DNA of 29,185 nucleotides, from contig CAZWSC010000110.1 of NCBI GenBank assembly GCA_964636385.1, positions 1 to 29,185 of the forward strand, read 5' to 3'. Under the pieces are notes generated by a model. That model saw only the letters and a program-made list of their open reading frames with translations, did no database searches and was not told the DNA's origin. Each line of letters starts with the position of its first letter. Within the stretch, counting starts at the first letter, position 1. The position numbers and the translations under genes were made by a program. Source of the DNA: CAZWSC01 sp964636385 (GTDB taxonomy: Bacteria; Eisenbacteria; RBG-16-71-46; CAIMUX01). Below are positions 7,681 through 15,484 of the stretch, one piece after another.

Positions 7681-8796
7681 ATGGAGAAGATGAAGGCGGT
7701 CGTCAAGACACGACCTGAACTGGGTGCCGAACTGCAGGAGAAGCCGATGCCTCGACCGGAGCCTGACTGGCTCATCGTCAGGGTCCGCGCAACCAGCATC
7801 TGCGGCACTGATGTGCATATCTACAAGTGGGATCCGTGGGCCGACGGCCGCATCGGGGCAAAGGCGCTTCCGCAGACTCTCGGCCACGAGGTCGCGGGCG
7901 AAGTGGTGGAGGTTGGCCCGCACTGCAAGCGGATCAAGGTGGGCGACTACATCTCCGCCGAGACACACATATACCATCCCGGTGATCTGACCAGCATGCT
8001 GGGCCAGGCGCACGTCGGCAACCGCATGAAGATCCTGGGCGTGGATTACGACGGCTGTTTCGCCGAGTACTTTGCCCTGCCCGAGAGCATCTGCTGGCCG
8101 AACGATCCGGCAATCCCGCCCGAGATCGCCACCGTGCAGGAACCGCTGGGCAACGCGACCTACGCCGTGCTGGGCGAAGATTCCGATGTGGCCGGCAAGA
8201 CGATGCTGATTACCGGCGACGGGCCGATCAGCCTCTTCGCCGTCGGAATCGCGCGCGCGGTCGGATTGGCGAAGATCATCCACTTCGGCAAGTACGACGT
8301 GAACATGGCGATCGCGAAGAAACTCGGCGCCGATGTGCAGATGTACACGAACAGGACCACCGCGAAGGAGCGCCTGGAGTGCGTCCTGGACAACACCGGC
8401 GGCAACGGCGTCGACATAGCGCTGGAGATGGTCGGATCGCAGGACTCCGTTGACGACTGCTTCGCCTGCGTACGCAAGGCGGGCCGCGTCACGGCGTTCG
8501 GCGTGGCCTCGGAGAACACGCTCCCGATTCCGTACAACAACGGCATAGTCTTCAAGGGCTGCCAGATCCACGGGATCAACGGCCGCAGGATCTTCGACAC
8601 CTGGTACCGAAACAGGAACCTGCTGGCCAACGGCCGGTTTGACCCGACTCCGGTCATCACGGACATCATGATGCTCGACGACTTCGCCGCGGGGTTCGGG
8701 AAGATGCTGGAGCGTCCCAGGACCAGTGCGAAGATCGTGCTCTTCCCGGAGAAGGCGGAGTACGAAGAGGCTATGAAGCGCAGGGGCGGCAGATAG
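7681..8796 (+). CDS. tdh: L-threonine 3-dehydrogenase-like zinc-dependent alcohol dehydrogenase
   Basis: Oxidises L-threonine to 2-amino-3-ketobutyrate with NAD+ in the cytosol; the next gene converts that product. The 371-residue chain has the medium-chain dehydrogenase layout. Catalytic zinc ligands are Cys41 (SICGTDVHIY) and His69-Glu70 (LGHEVAGEVVEVG), with a further acidic residue in VQEPLGNA. The Rossmann motif is TGDGPISLFAVGIARAVG. Start ATG 7681 has CAGGAG seven bases upstream. Oddly, the structural-zinc lobe, which normally carries four Cys after the GETH motif, is replaced by a Cys-free segment (AETHIYHPGDLTSMLGQAHVG...). The enzyme may therefore lack that zinc or have shifted substrate range. 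The gene pairing argues for threonine. Confidence is high for the family and moderate for the exact substrate. Confidence 0.82.
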   Translation: MEKMKAVVKTRPELGAELQEKPMPRPEPDWLIVRVRATSICGTDVHIYKWDPWADGRIGAKALPQTLGHEVAGEVVEVGPHCKRIKVGDYISAETHIYHPGDLTSMLGQAHVGNRMKILGVDYDGCFAEYFALPESICWPNDPAIPPEIATVQEPLGNATYAVLGEDSDVAGKTMLITGDGPISLFAVGIARAVGLAKIIHFGKYDVNMAIAKKLGADVQMYTNRTTAKERLECVLDNTGGNGVDIALEMVGSQDSVDDCFACVRKAGRVTAFGVASENTLPIPYNNGIVFKGCQIHGINGRRIFDTWYRNRNLLANGRFDPTPVITDIMMLDDFAAGFGKMLERPRTSAKIVLFPEKAEYEEAMKRRGGR

Positions 8797-8829
8797 ACGA
8801 CAACCGATAACCGAACTGGAGCAATGGCA

Positions 8830-10071
8830 ATGTACGGTAAGATGCAACAGGACCTTCAGAAGGAGTTGGCCTCGATCCGCGAGGCCGGACTTTACAAAGA
8901 GGAGAGGTACATCCTCACACCCCAGGCGGCGGACATCGCCGTAGAGTACCCGCTTGGTTCGCCGAAGAAGAACGTCATAAACTTCTGTGCGAACAACTAT
9001 CTCGGCCTGTCTTCCCATCCCAGGGTCCTGAAGGCCGCTCGCGAGGCTCTGGATACGCACGGTTACGGAATGAGCAGCGTCCGCTTCATCTGCGGTACCC
9101 AGGACATCCACATGCAGCTGGAGAGGAAGATCGCGGAGTTCTTCCACACCGACGACACGATCCTCTACTGCGCCTGTTTCGACGCCAACGGCGGCCTCTT
9201 CGAACCTCTCTTCGGCAAGTACGACGCGATTATCACGGACGCCCTGAATCACGCCTCGATCATCGACGGGATCCGTCTGTGCAAGGCCTCCCGATACATT
9301 TACGGGAACAACGACATGGCCGACCTCGAGTCGAAGCTCAAGGAGGCTTCGGGCGCACGGTACCGCGTGATCGCGACCGACGGCGCCTTCAGCATGGACG
9401 GCACCGTCGCGCAGCTGGACAGGATCTGCGATCTCGCCGACAAGTACGACGCTCTTGTAATGGTTGACGACTGCCATTGCACCGGGTTCATGGGAACGAC
9501 AGGCCGCGGCTCGACCGAGTACTGCAATGTGATGGGCAGGGTCGACATGATCACGGGGACGCTCGGCAAGGCGCTCGGCGGGGCATCCGGCGGCTTCACA
9601 ACGGGCAGGAAAGAGATAATCGAGCTTCTCCGCCAGCGCAGCCGGCCTTATCTCTTCAGCAACACCGTCTCGTCGATTGTCGTGAAGGCCTCACTCGAGG
9701 TCTTCGACATGATCACCGAGTCCACCGAACTGCGCGACAAGGTCGAGGCGAACACGAAGCGGTTCCGCAAGGGGATGACCGACGCCGGGTTCGACATCAA
9801 GCCGGGCGACCATCCCATCGTCCCGATCATGCTGTACAATGCGAAGCTGAGCCAGGACATCGCGCGCGACATGTATGACGAGGGGGTGTTCGTAATCGGC
9901 TTCTTCTACCCGGTTGTCGGGAAGGGCCTTGCCCGCATCCGCTGCCAGATGTCCGCCGCCCACGACTTCTCCCACGTCGACAAGGCGATCGAGGCCTTTA
10001 CGAAGGTGGGGAAGAAGTACGACATTCTCGGCAAGGGCAAGGAACAGATCATCGCCAGATACGGCGAGTGA
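8830..10071 (+). CDS. kbl: 2-amino-3-ketobutyrate CoA ligase (glycine C-acetyltransferase)
   Basis: A PLP-dependent fold-type I enzyme that cleaves 2-amino-3-ketobutyrate with CoA to glycine and acetyl-CoA, completing threonine catabolism. Family landmarks are NFCANNYLGLSSHP, the glycine-rich THGYGMSSVRFICGTQ, DALNHASIIDGIRL, the PLP-Asp strand MVDDCHCTGF, and the Schiff-base lysine Lys247 in ITGTLGKALGGASGG. The C-terminus contains FFYPVVGKGLARIRCQMSAAH, which fits this enzyme better than AONS or ALAS relatives. GGAG at 8818-8821 is only two bases from an ATG at 8824 but eight from the in-frame ATG at 8830, so 8830 is preferred. The gene follows the dehydrogenase by about 30 bases, so they form an operon. 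Confidence 0.92.
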   Translation: MYGKMQQDLQKELASIREAGLYKEERYILTPQAADIAVEYPLGSPKKNVINFCANNYLGLSSHPRVLKAAREALDTHGYGMSSVRFICGTQDIHMQLERKIAEFFHTDDTILYCACFDANGGLFEPLFGKYDAIITDALNHASIIDGIRLCKASRYIYGNNDMADLESKLKEASGARYRVIATDGAFSMDGTVAQLDRICDLADKYDALVMVDDCHCTGFMGTTGRGSTEYCNVMGRVDMITGTLGKALGGASGGFTTGRKEIIELLRQRSRPYLFSNTVSSIVVKASLEVFDMITESTELRDKVEANTKRFRKGMTDAGFDIKPGDHPIVPIMLYNAKLSQDIARDMYDEGVFVIGFFYPVVGKGLARIRCQMSAAHDFSHVDKAIEAFTKVGKKYDILGKGKEQIIARYGE

Positions 10072-10102
10072 CCGGTCCACGGCCTGAGCAGTGTACGGAT
10101 GG

Positions 10103-10133
10103 AGCCCGCGGTCGGAAGAGTCCGCGGGCTTAA
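10103..10133 (+). terminator. Rho-independent-like terminator after the threonine pair
   Basis: AGCCCGCGG (10103-10111) pairs perfectly with CCGCGGGCT (10122-10130) around a 10-base loop, followed by TTAAT. It lies between the convergent ligase and transporter genes and may serve both strands. Confidence 0.75.
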
Positions 10134-10165
10134 TCCATCTCCGGCTGTCGGGGGGAGGAAGGTGA

Positions 10166-11662
10166 TCAGGATCTGTCCGACTCCTGTGAAGCACTGGGCA
10201 GGCTGGCCTTTCCCCGCCTGAGTTCCAGTTCCGCCCTTACTTCATTTGCCCGCCTCTCAGTGATCGGGTACGCCACCACAGCCCAGATCGCAAATGCAGA
10301 GGCAACGATCGGGATGCCGGCGTCAAACAGCCTCATCAGCAGGATGGTCCGGCTGCTCTGACTGCCTCCCAGCGCCACATCGAACCCCGTGGCATTGAGC
10401 AGATACCCTCCTCCTGCCAGGGCGGCGGCCATACCGAGCTTGACTGTCCACCAGAAGACCGATCCGAACATCCCCTCGCGGCGCTGATGAGTCTTCAGCT
10501 CGTCCGTATCGACAACGTCCGCCACCATGGAGGGCATCAGGGTGAAGAGCCCGCCCAGCCCAAAGGCCAGCAGAGGCGCAGGAAGGATCACCAGTATCGG
10601 ATAGGTGGGGCTGTAGCACACCCACTTCAGGGCATAGCCGACCATGGACAGTCCGGTCGAGATGAAGAATGCGCGCCGCTTGCTCAGACGGGTGCCGAGC
10701 CACGTCGCGATGACAACCACGGCGAATGTGGAGACCGCACCAACGGTACCGGCATATCCGGCGTATCTGGCGCCCATCGCCTGATCGCCGCCGCACACGT
10801 AATAGATGATGACGTAGTACTGGAAGGATGAGATGAGCATGAAACCGTTGAAGACAAGGAATGTGGCCACGCAGAGCATGAGAAAGGGCCTTGATGACAG
10901 GGTCATGCCGAATCCGCGGAAGAACCCGGAAATCCCCCGAAGACCTGGCGTTTCGGACTTCCCGTCCGCAGGCAGTGCAATCCCTGGTTTGGATTCGGCG
11001 ATCTTCTTCATCCGTTCGCGCAGCACGATGGCCGGAAGGATTCCCACTCCGATCGCCAGAGCTGCAACCAGAATGGCCAGCCACGCAGCACCCGTCACCT
11101 GATCCGGAAAGAGTGATTCGTTGGTCACGAACCAGAGGAACCATGGCGAGATTACGTAGGCCAGCTGTCCGAGGAAGTTCTGTGTGCCCATCAGCCGGGT
11201 TCGCTCATTGTAGTCGGGGGTCAGCTCATAGCCCAGGGCAACCCAGGGCGTGGCAAACACGGTGTAGGCCATGTAGAAGAGAATCGAGCCGATCAGAAAA
11301 TAGACGAAGTAGAACGTATCGCTCTGATTGCGGGGAAGCTGCCAGAGCAGAGCGAAGATGACACCCGCGGCGATTGCTCCGATGAAGATGTAGGGGCGGC
11401 GCCTTCCCCATCTGGAGTGGGTGTTGTCCGAGATGAATCCCATCAGCGGGTCAGTGAACGCGTCAGTCAGACGGGGCAGGGCGCCCAGCAGGCCGACCAG
11501 CGCAGGGTTCAGCCCCAGCCCGAGATTGAGAACGATCATCATGCCGCCGCTTGCGGCTGCCAGGATGTTGTTCACGAATGCGCCGGCTCCATAGAGGATC
11601 CGGTGGGTGAACCTGACCCGATCCTCCGGGGCCGTTGTGTGTTTCAGCGCAGAATCACCCAT
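10166..11662 (-). CDS. GPH-family (MelB-like) sugar:cation symporter of the major facilitator superfamily
   Basis: An inner-membrane transporter of about 498 residues with some twelve hydrophobic segments. The family signature between helices 2 and 3 is clear: RLTDAFTDPLMGFISDNTHSRWGRRRPYI, where the Asp and Arg residues serve cation-coupled glycoside uptake in the glycoside-pentoside-hexuronide group. A mid-protein hydrophilic loop (RERMKKIAESKPG...) separates the two halves. The start is uncertain: a GTG at 11674 abuts GAGGAA with no spacing, whereas ATG 11662 has it about twelve bases upstream. The promoter carries the locus operator. With a cytosolic phosphorylase and GH1 enzyme in the same regulon, the likely cargo is laminaribiose or short beta-1,3-gluco-oligosaccharides (inference). 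Confidence 0.9.
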   Translation of the reverse strand: MGDSALKHTTAPEDRVRFTHRILYGAGAFVNNILAAASGGMMIVLNLGLGLNPALVGLLGALPRLTDAFTDPLMGFISDNTHSRWGRRRPYIFIGAIAAGVIFALLWQLPRNQSDTFYFVYFLIGSILFYMAYTVFATPWVALGYELTPDYNERTRLMGTQNFLGQLAYVISPWFLWFVTNESLFPDQVTGAAWLAILVAALAIGVGILPAIVLRERMKKIAESKPGIALPADGKSETPGLRGISGFFRGFGMTLSSRPFLMLCVATFLVFNGFMLISSFQYYVIIYYVCGGDQAMGARYAGYAGTVGAVSTFAVVVIATWLGTRLSKRRAFFISTGLSMVGYALKWVCYSPTYPILVILPAPLLAFGLGGLFTLMPSMVADVVDTDELKTHQRREGMFGSVFWWTVKLGMAAALAGGGYLLNATGFDVALGGSQSSRTILLMRLFDAGIPIVASAFAIWAVVAYPITERRANEVRAELELRRGKASLPSASQESDRS

Positions 11663-11717
11663 TCGCTGGCTCACTTCCTCGCCTGTTGGCGTCGGGGGTG
11701 GCGATCTGATAGTATCG

Positions 11718-11740
11718 CTTTGTCCGCGTTCCGAACAAAG
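11718..11740. promoter_or_regulatory. Operator copy 1 of the glucan regulon (symporter promoter)
   Basis: CTTTGTCCGC-GTT-CCGAACAAAG: two 10-base half sites with a 3-base centre. It matches the consensus CTTTGTTCGG-N3-CCGAACAAAG at 8/10 in the left half and 10/10 in the right half. It lies in the divergent region between the symporter and the glycan-binding lipoprotein, over the symporter -10 region. Confidence 0.85.
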
Positions 11741-11765
11741 TATCTCGACAAGCTGCTCAGGTCAA
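11739..11765 (-). promoter_or_regulatory. Predicted promoter of the symporter gene
   Basis: On the minus strand TTGACC (11765-11760) and GATACT (11744-11739) are separated by 15 bases. The -10 box runs into operator copy 1, so a bound repressor would block polymerase. Confidence 0.5.
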
Positions 11766-11824
11766 GGGGAAACATTTGTGCCGCCGGAGGTTAGCGCCCA
11801 CAAAGTGGGGTGGAGTACGATCTC

Positions 11825-11853
11825 TTGACAGACCCGGAGTGGGAGTCAATACT
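11825..11853 (+). promoter_or_regulatory. Predicted promoter of the lipoprotein-ROK-GH16 operon
   Basis: A perfect TTGACA (11825-11830) lies 17 bases before AATACT (11848-11853), which overlaps the first bases of operator copy 2. This is the clearest promoter in the window. Confidence 0.7.
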
Positions 11854-11874
11854 TTGAGCGGATTCCGTACAAAG
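11852..11874. promoter_or_regulatory. Operator copy 2 of the glucan regulon (lipoprotein-ROK-GH16 promoter)
   Basis: CTTTGAGCGG-ATT-CCGTACAAAG, 10+3+10 bases, 8/10 and 9/10 matches to the half-site consensus. It sits directly on the -10 box of an operon that encodes the presumed repressor, giving negative autoregulation. Confidence 0.85.
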
Positions 11875-11892
11875 TAGATTGGAGGACTTGCC

Positions 11893-13284
11893 ATGCGTTC
11901 TGCCCACACGACGGCTCAATTGATTTTCAGGCTTGGTGTTATGGTGAGCATGATCGCCGCGGTGGTCACGCTCGCATGCAGCGAACGGGATCTCTCCACT
12001 CTTCCACCGGCTCCCGGCAACGATGATCCCCTGGTGTTCGACGACGACTTCGGTGCCGGTGTCGACTATCAGGCCTTTGCCGGTTCAAGGCTTGATGCGG
12101 TATCCATCGATAACAGCCAGGCGCGGGTTGGATCGGCCTCTCTCAGGGTTGTTGTCCCGGGGCCGGATGATGCAGACGGAAGCTATGCCGGTGGCGCCTT
12201 CACCAGCTCCGACTACCGGGACCTCACGAACTATGATGCGCTTGTCTTCTATGCGAAATCCAGCGTGAACTCCACACTCGATGTTGCCGGTCTGGGAAAC
12301 GACAACACCGGCACCTCTCTCTACGAAGCGCAACGGGTGGCTATTCCCCTCACAACCGATTGGTCGTTGGTGACAATACCGATACCAGATCCGTCACGGC
12401 TCAATCTGGAGCGCGGCCTGTTCTACTTCGCCGAAGGACACGAGAACAACCAGGGGTTCAACATCTGGTTCGACGAAATCCGTTACACGCGCATGGAGAA
12501 CATCACCAGTCCGCGTCCCGTCATGACGTCCAGGATGGTGAGGACTTTCCCCGGCGCACGGGTGACCCCTGAGGAAACACGGGTGACCTTCGATGTTAAC
12601 GGCGAGGATATCGAGATCAGGCACTCACCCCGCTACTTCGACTACCAAAGCTCCGACGAGGCAGTGGCTGTTGCGGAGGGGGGGGTTATTGCTGTCGTGG
12701 GCGCCGGCGTCGCGACTGTCACAGCCAGGCTTGACACCGTTGACGTCTTCGGCTCGATCACCCTGGAAGTCCTCACCCCGCCAGACGAAGCCGCCCCCGC
12801 TCCCACTTATCCGGCAGGTGACGTGATAGCTCTGTTCAGTGACGAGTACGAGGCAGTACCGGTGGATACCTGGCGTGCTGAATGGAGTCAGAGCGGCCCA
12901 GTTGAGGACTACTCGGTGGAAGGCAATGCGACGAAGCTCTATACGAGTCTGATTTTCGCGGGAGTAGAGTTCACTACCTCGCTCATCGATGCAACCGACA
13001 TGACGCACCTTCGTCTTGATGTCTGGGCTCCGGAGGGCACCGTGTTCCGTGTAAAGCTTGTCGACTTCGGCGATGACGGTGCCTACGGGGGGGGCGATGA
13101 CCGGGAAAGCGAGCTGACATTCCGCGGAACGTCCGATCCACCCTTCTCGGCCGGGCAGTGGTGCGTGCTGGACATTCCGCTCTCCCGGTTCACTCTGGAC
13201 AGCCGTGCCAACCTGGCTCAGCTCATCATATCTTCCAGCGATGCCAGGATCGTCTTCTTGGACAATGTCCTCTTCCATCGCTAG
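11893..13284 (+). CDS. Glycan-binding lipoprotein: two jelly-roll carbohydrate-binding-like domains around a BIG2-like domain
   Basis: A 463-residue exported protein. GGAGG seven bases before ATG 11893 fixes the start. The hydrophobic leader ends in VTLACS, with Cys29 as the probable lipidation site. Domain 1 (about 47-195) is a jelly-roll with YDALVFYAKSS and NIWFDEIRYTR as typical strands. A bacterial Ig-like (BIG2) segment follows (about 205-290, SSDEAVAVAEGGVIAVVGAG). Domain 2 (about 310-463) begins DVIALFSDEYEAVPVDTWR and ends ARIVFLDNVLFHR. From memory, this closing module accompanies laminarin-degrading GH16 enzymes and surface binding proteins in Bacteroidetes. There is no catalytic domain, so it probably captures glucan on the cell surface. 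It leads the operon containing the repressor and a laminarinase. Confidence 0.8.
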   Translation: MRSAHTTAQLIFRLGVMVSMIAAVVTLACSERDLSTLPPAPGNDDPLVFDDDFGAGVDYQAFAGSRLDAVSIDNSQARVGSASLRVVVPGPDDADGSYAGGAFTSSDYRDLTNYDALVFYAKSSVNSTLDVAGLGNDNTGTSLYEAQRVAIPLTTDWSLVTIPIPDPSRLNLERGLFYFAEGHENNQGFNIWFDEIRYTRMENITSPRPVMTSRMVRTFPGARVTPEETRVTFDVNGEDIEIRHSPRYFDYQSSDEAVAVAEGGVIAVVGAGVATVTARLDTVDVFGSITLEVLTPPDEAAPAPTYPAGDVIALFSDEYEAVPVDTWRAEWSQSGPVEDYSVEGNATKLYTSLIFAGVEFTTSLIDATDMTHLRLDVWAPEGTVFRVKLVDFGDDGAYGGGDDRESELTFRGTSDPPFSAGQWCVLDIPLSRFTLDSRANLAQLIISSSDARIVFLDNVLFHR

Positions 13285-13313
13285 AATGCAGTCTGGCTGC
13301 GAGCACCGGCTTT

Positions 13314-13318
13314 GGAGG
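13314..13318 (+). promoter_or_regulatory. Ribosome binding site selecting a TTG start for the ROK gene
   Basis: GGAGG is five bases upstream of TTG 13324. An alternative TTG at 13312 overlaps this site and has no ribosome binding site of its own. Confidence 0.6.
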
Positions 13319-13323
13319 ATGGA

Positions 13324-14592
13324 TTGCGCATCAAACAGGCGAAGCACAAGGGAACCCGGCGCGGCGGGCCGAATCGCCCACGACCGCTGGTGAACGACAT
13401 TCTAAGCCTTGTCTGGAAACGACAGCGAATATCAAGGGCCGACATTGTCCGGGAAGAGGGCCTGTCGCGTTCCACCGTGTCAGAGGTTGTTGCTGAGCTG
13501 CTGTCGACGGGGCTCATTGCTGAAGTGGGCATCGGCAATTCGACCGGCGGCCGGCGCCCAACGATCCTCGAGTTCATGGATGAGGCGGCAGTTATCCTTG
13601 GCGTCGAGATGGGTGCGACCCATGTTGCAGTGGCCCTGACAAACCTCCGCGGGCGGGTACTGAGCTGGCACAACCATCCTCATCCGGTTAGAACCGACCC
13701 GCCCGGGACGCGCAGGCTGATCGGCGAGTTGTGTGACCTTTCATTGGCCGAGGCCGGCAGAAAGCGGACCCTGGTCGGCATTGGCATGGCCGTTCCCTCT
13801 CCCGTGGATCCCTCCATGCCCGAAGGCTGGCTGTCCGAGGTGGTCCTTCCCGCCTGGGAAGGCCGGCTGGGCCTCGGGGGGCTCTCCCGCAGATTTGGCG
13901 CCCCGATGATGGTGGATAACGATGCCAACCTCGGTGCGCTGGCCGAACACTGGTGGGGACCTGGTCGGCGCAGCGAAGACCTGGCCTACATCAAGTTGGG
14001 GACGGGAATCGGTTGCGGATTCGTCATCAACGGCGACATCTACCGCGGTTCAACCGGTGTTGCCGGGGAGATCGGCCACCTGGCGATTGCCCCCCAGGGC
14101 AAGCTGTGTGTTTGCGGACTCCGCGGTTGTCTCGCCACTTTGGTAGGTACACAGGCCTTGATCGAGCGCACCGCGGAACTGCTCGAGGTCGGTTCCGACA
14201 GTGTTCTAAGCGGCCACGCCCTGAGCATTGAGGCCATCGAAAAGGCGGCCCTTGAGGGCGACCTGCTCGCCCGTCAGGTTGTCACACAGGCGGCAGAGCA
14301 CCTTGGAATTGCCGTTGCCGGCCTGCTGAACCTGATGAACCCGGGCATGGTGGTCTTCGGGGGGGGGCTTGCCTCCCTTGGTGTACTGCTGCTCGATCCG
14401 ATCCGGGAGACAGTCCGGAAGAGAACCCTGGTCAGTCAGGTGAATGCTGCCGAGCTGATCACCAGTTCTCTCGGTACACAATCAATCGCCCTGGGAGCGT
14501 CGACACTGGTGCTCAAGGACGCGCTGAGCAACGGCCGCCTGCTGATTCTTGGAAACCACTCAACGAGGGTCCCCGGAAAGCAGCCTGTCTGA
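13324..14592 (+). CDS. ROK-family transcriptional repressor, candidate regulator of the glucan locus
   Basis: About 422 residues. The N-terminal winged helix-turn-helix (about 20-70, with ISRADIVREEGLSRSTVSEVV as the HTH) is followed by the STGGRRP wing typical of NagC/Mlc/XylR. The sugar-binding ROK domain has VDNDANLGALAEHWWG, a GEIGHLAI signature whose His belongs to the zinc site, and the zinc cysteines in CVCGLRGC. The Glu that usually follows GCL is replaced by Ala, and the phosphate-binding DxGxT is EMGAT. It is therefore probably a sensor rather than a kinase. It is the only dedicated sugar-type regulator in the locus and sits in an operon whose promoter carries the shared palindrome, so it is probably autoregulated and relieved by glucose or a gluco-oligosaccharide (inference). 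Confidence 0.88.
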   Translation: MRIKQAKHKGTRRGGPNRPRPLVNDILSLVWKRQRISRADIVREEGLSRSTVSEVVAELLSTGLIAEVGIGNSTGGRRPTILEFMDEAAVILGVEMGATHVAVALTNLRGRVLSWHNHPHPVRTDPPGTRRLIGELCDLSLAEAGRKRTLVGIGMAVPSPVDPSMPEGWLSEVVLPAWEGRLGLGGLSRRFGAPMMVDNDANLGALAEHWWGPGRRSEDLAYIKLGTGIGCGFVINGDIYRGSTGVAGEIGHLAIAPQGKLCVCGLRGCLATLVGTQALIERTAELLEVGSDSVLSGHALSIEAIEKAALEGDLLARQVVTQAAEHLGIAVAGLLNLMNPGMVVFGGGLASLGVLLLDPIRETVRKRTLVSQVNAAELITSSLGTQSIALGASTLVLKDALSNGRLLILGNHSTRVPGKQPV

Positions 14593-15473
14593 TGTGTCCC
14601 CGCATCAAGCCGGCCGGGCGACCGGTGCAGTCCAGGGAAGCTTCGTTCCCCGCGTCGTTGCGACTTGGGCTCTTCGCCCTGGGTATGGCGATCGCGCCGG
14701 TAATCGCCGGCAACGGATGCAGTTCATCGAGCACCAGCCCCGGGGAGATGACCCTGATCTGGCATGATGAGTTCGAGGGACCGTTCGGGCAGTCCCCCGA
14801 TCCCCGGAAGTGGAGATTCGACATTGGCACAGACTGGGGTAATGGCCAGCTTGAGTACGACACTGATCGTCCGGAGAACGTGTATCTTGACGGAAACGGG
14901 AAGCTCGCAATTACGGCCAGAGCCGAGCCCTATCAGGGTTCCGCTTATACATCGGGCCGGATCACGACGCAGGGTTTCTTCGCGCATGCCCGCGGGAGGT
15001 TTGAAGCAAGAATCAGGTTGCCTGCGGGACAGGGCATCTGGCCCGCCTTCTGGATGATGGGAGACAACTTTGATGCGGTTGGCTGGCCCTCCTGCGGTGA
15101 GATCGACATCATGGAGTATCGCGGCCAGGAACCAAACGTGGTGCATGGCAGTCTCCACGGTCCGGGCTACTCGGGGGGAAGGGCCATCACGGACAGCTTC
15201 ACGATCCCGGGCAACGGATTCGACGCCGGCTTCAACACCTTCGCCATCGAGTGGGACCGGGATTCGATTTCCTGGCTTGTGAACGGTCAGGTGTACCAGC
15301 GCAGGAGCCCTTCCGATCTTCCTTCCGGTACTCGCTGGGTCTTCGACCGCCCCTTCTTCATCCTCCTGAACGTTGCTGTTGGCGGCAACTTCGTCGGCCC
15401 GCCCGACTCGAGCACCCGGTTTCCGCAGACCATGCTCGTGGACTGGGTGCGTGTCCATGGCGTGCCGGACTGA
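14592..15473 (+). CDS. GH16 endo-beta-1,3-glucanase (laminarinase type), exported
   Basis: Hydrolyses internal beta-1,3 bonds of laminarin-like glucans by a retaining mechanism. In this 293-residue protein the catalytic motif is GEIDIMEY: nucleophile Glu170, Asp172 and acid/base Glu175. The extra residue (IDIME) is the beta-bulge of the laminarinase branch of GH16. Supporting motifs are WHDEFEG at the domain start, GRFEARIRLP, GIWPAFWMMG, and FFILLNVAVGGNF near the end. The N-terminus has a signal-like stretch and a Cys43 in NGCSSSSTS that could be lipidated, although the lipobox is not canonical. The ATG overlaps the ROK stop codon by one base (TGATG), so translation is coupled. There is no C-terminal sorting domain. 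Confidence 0.93.
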   Translation: MCPRIKPAGRPVQSREASFPASLRLGLFALGMAIAPVIAGNGCSSSSTSPGEMTLIWHDEFEGPFGQSPDPRKWRFDIGTDWGNGQLEYDTDRPENVYLDGNGKLAITARAEPYQGSAYTSGRITTQGFFAHARGRFEARIRLPAGQGIWPAFWMMGDNFDAVGWPSCGEIDIMEYRGQEPNVVHGSLHGPGYSGGRAITDSFTIPGNGFDAGFNTFAIEWDRDSISWLVNGQVYQRRSPSDLPSGTRWVFDRPFFILLNVAVGGNFVGPPDSSTRFPQTMLVDWVRVHGVPD

Positions 15474-15484
15474 CCGGTATCTGT

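Noticed and set aside
7663..9477. Long open frame of about 600 codons antisense to the threonine genes
   Set aside because: It is the antisense shadow of two well-recognised enzymes in GC-rich DNA and shows no family motif or ribosome binding site.
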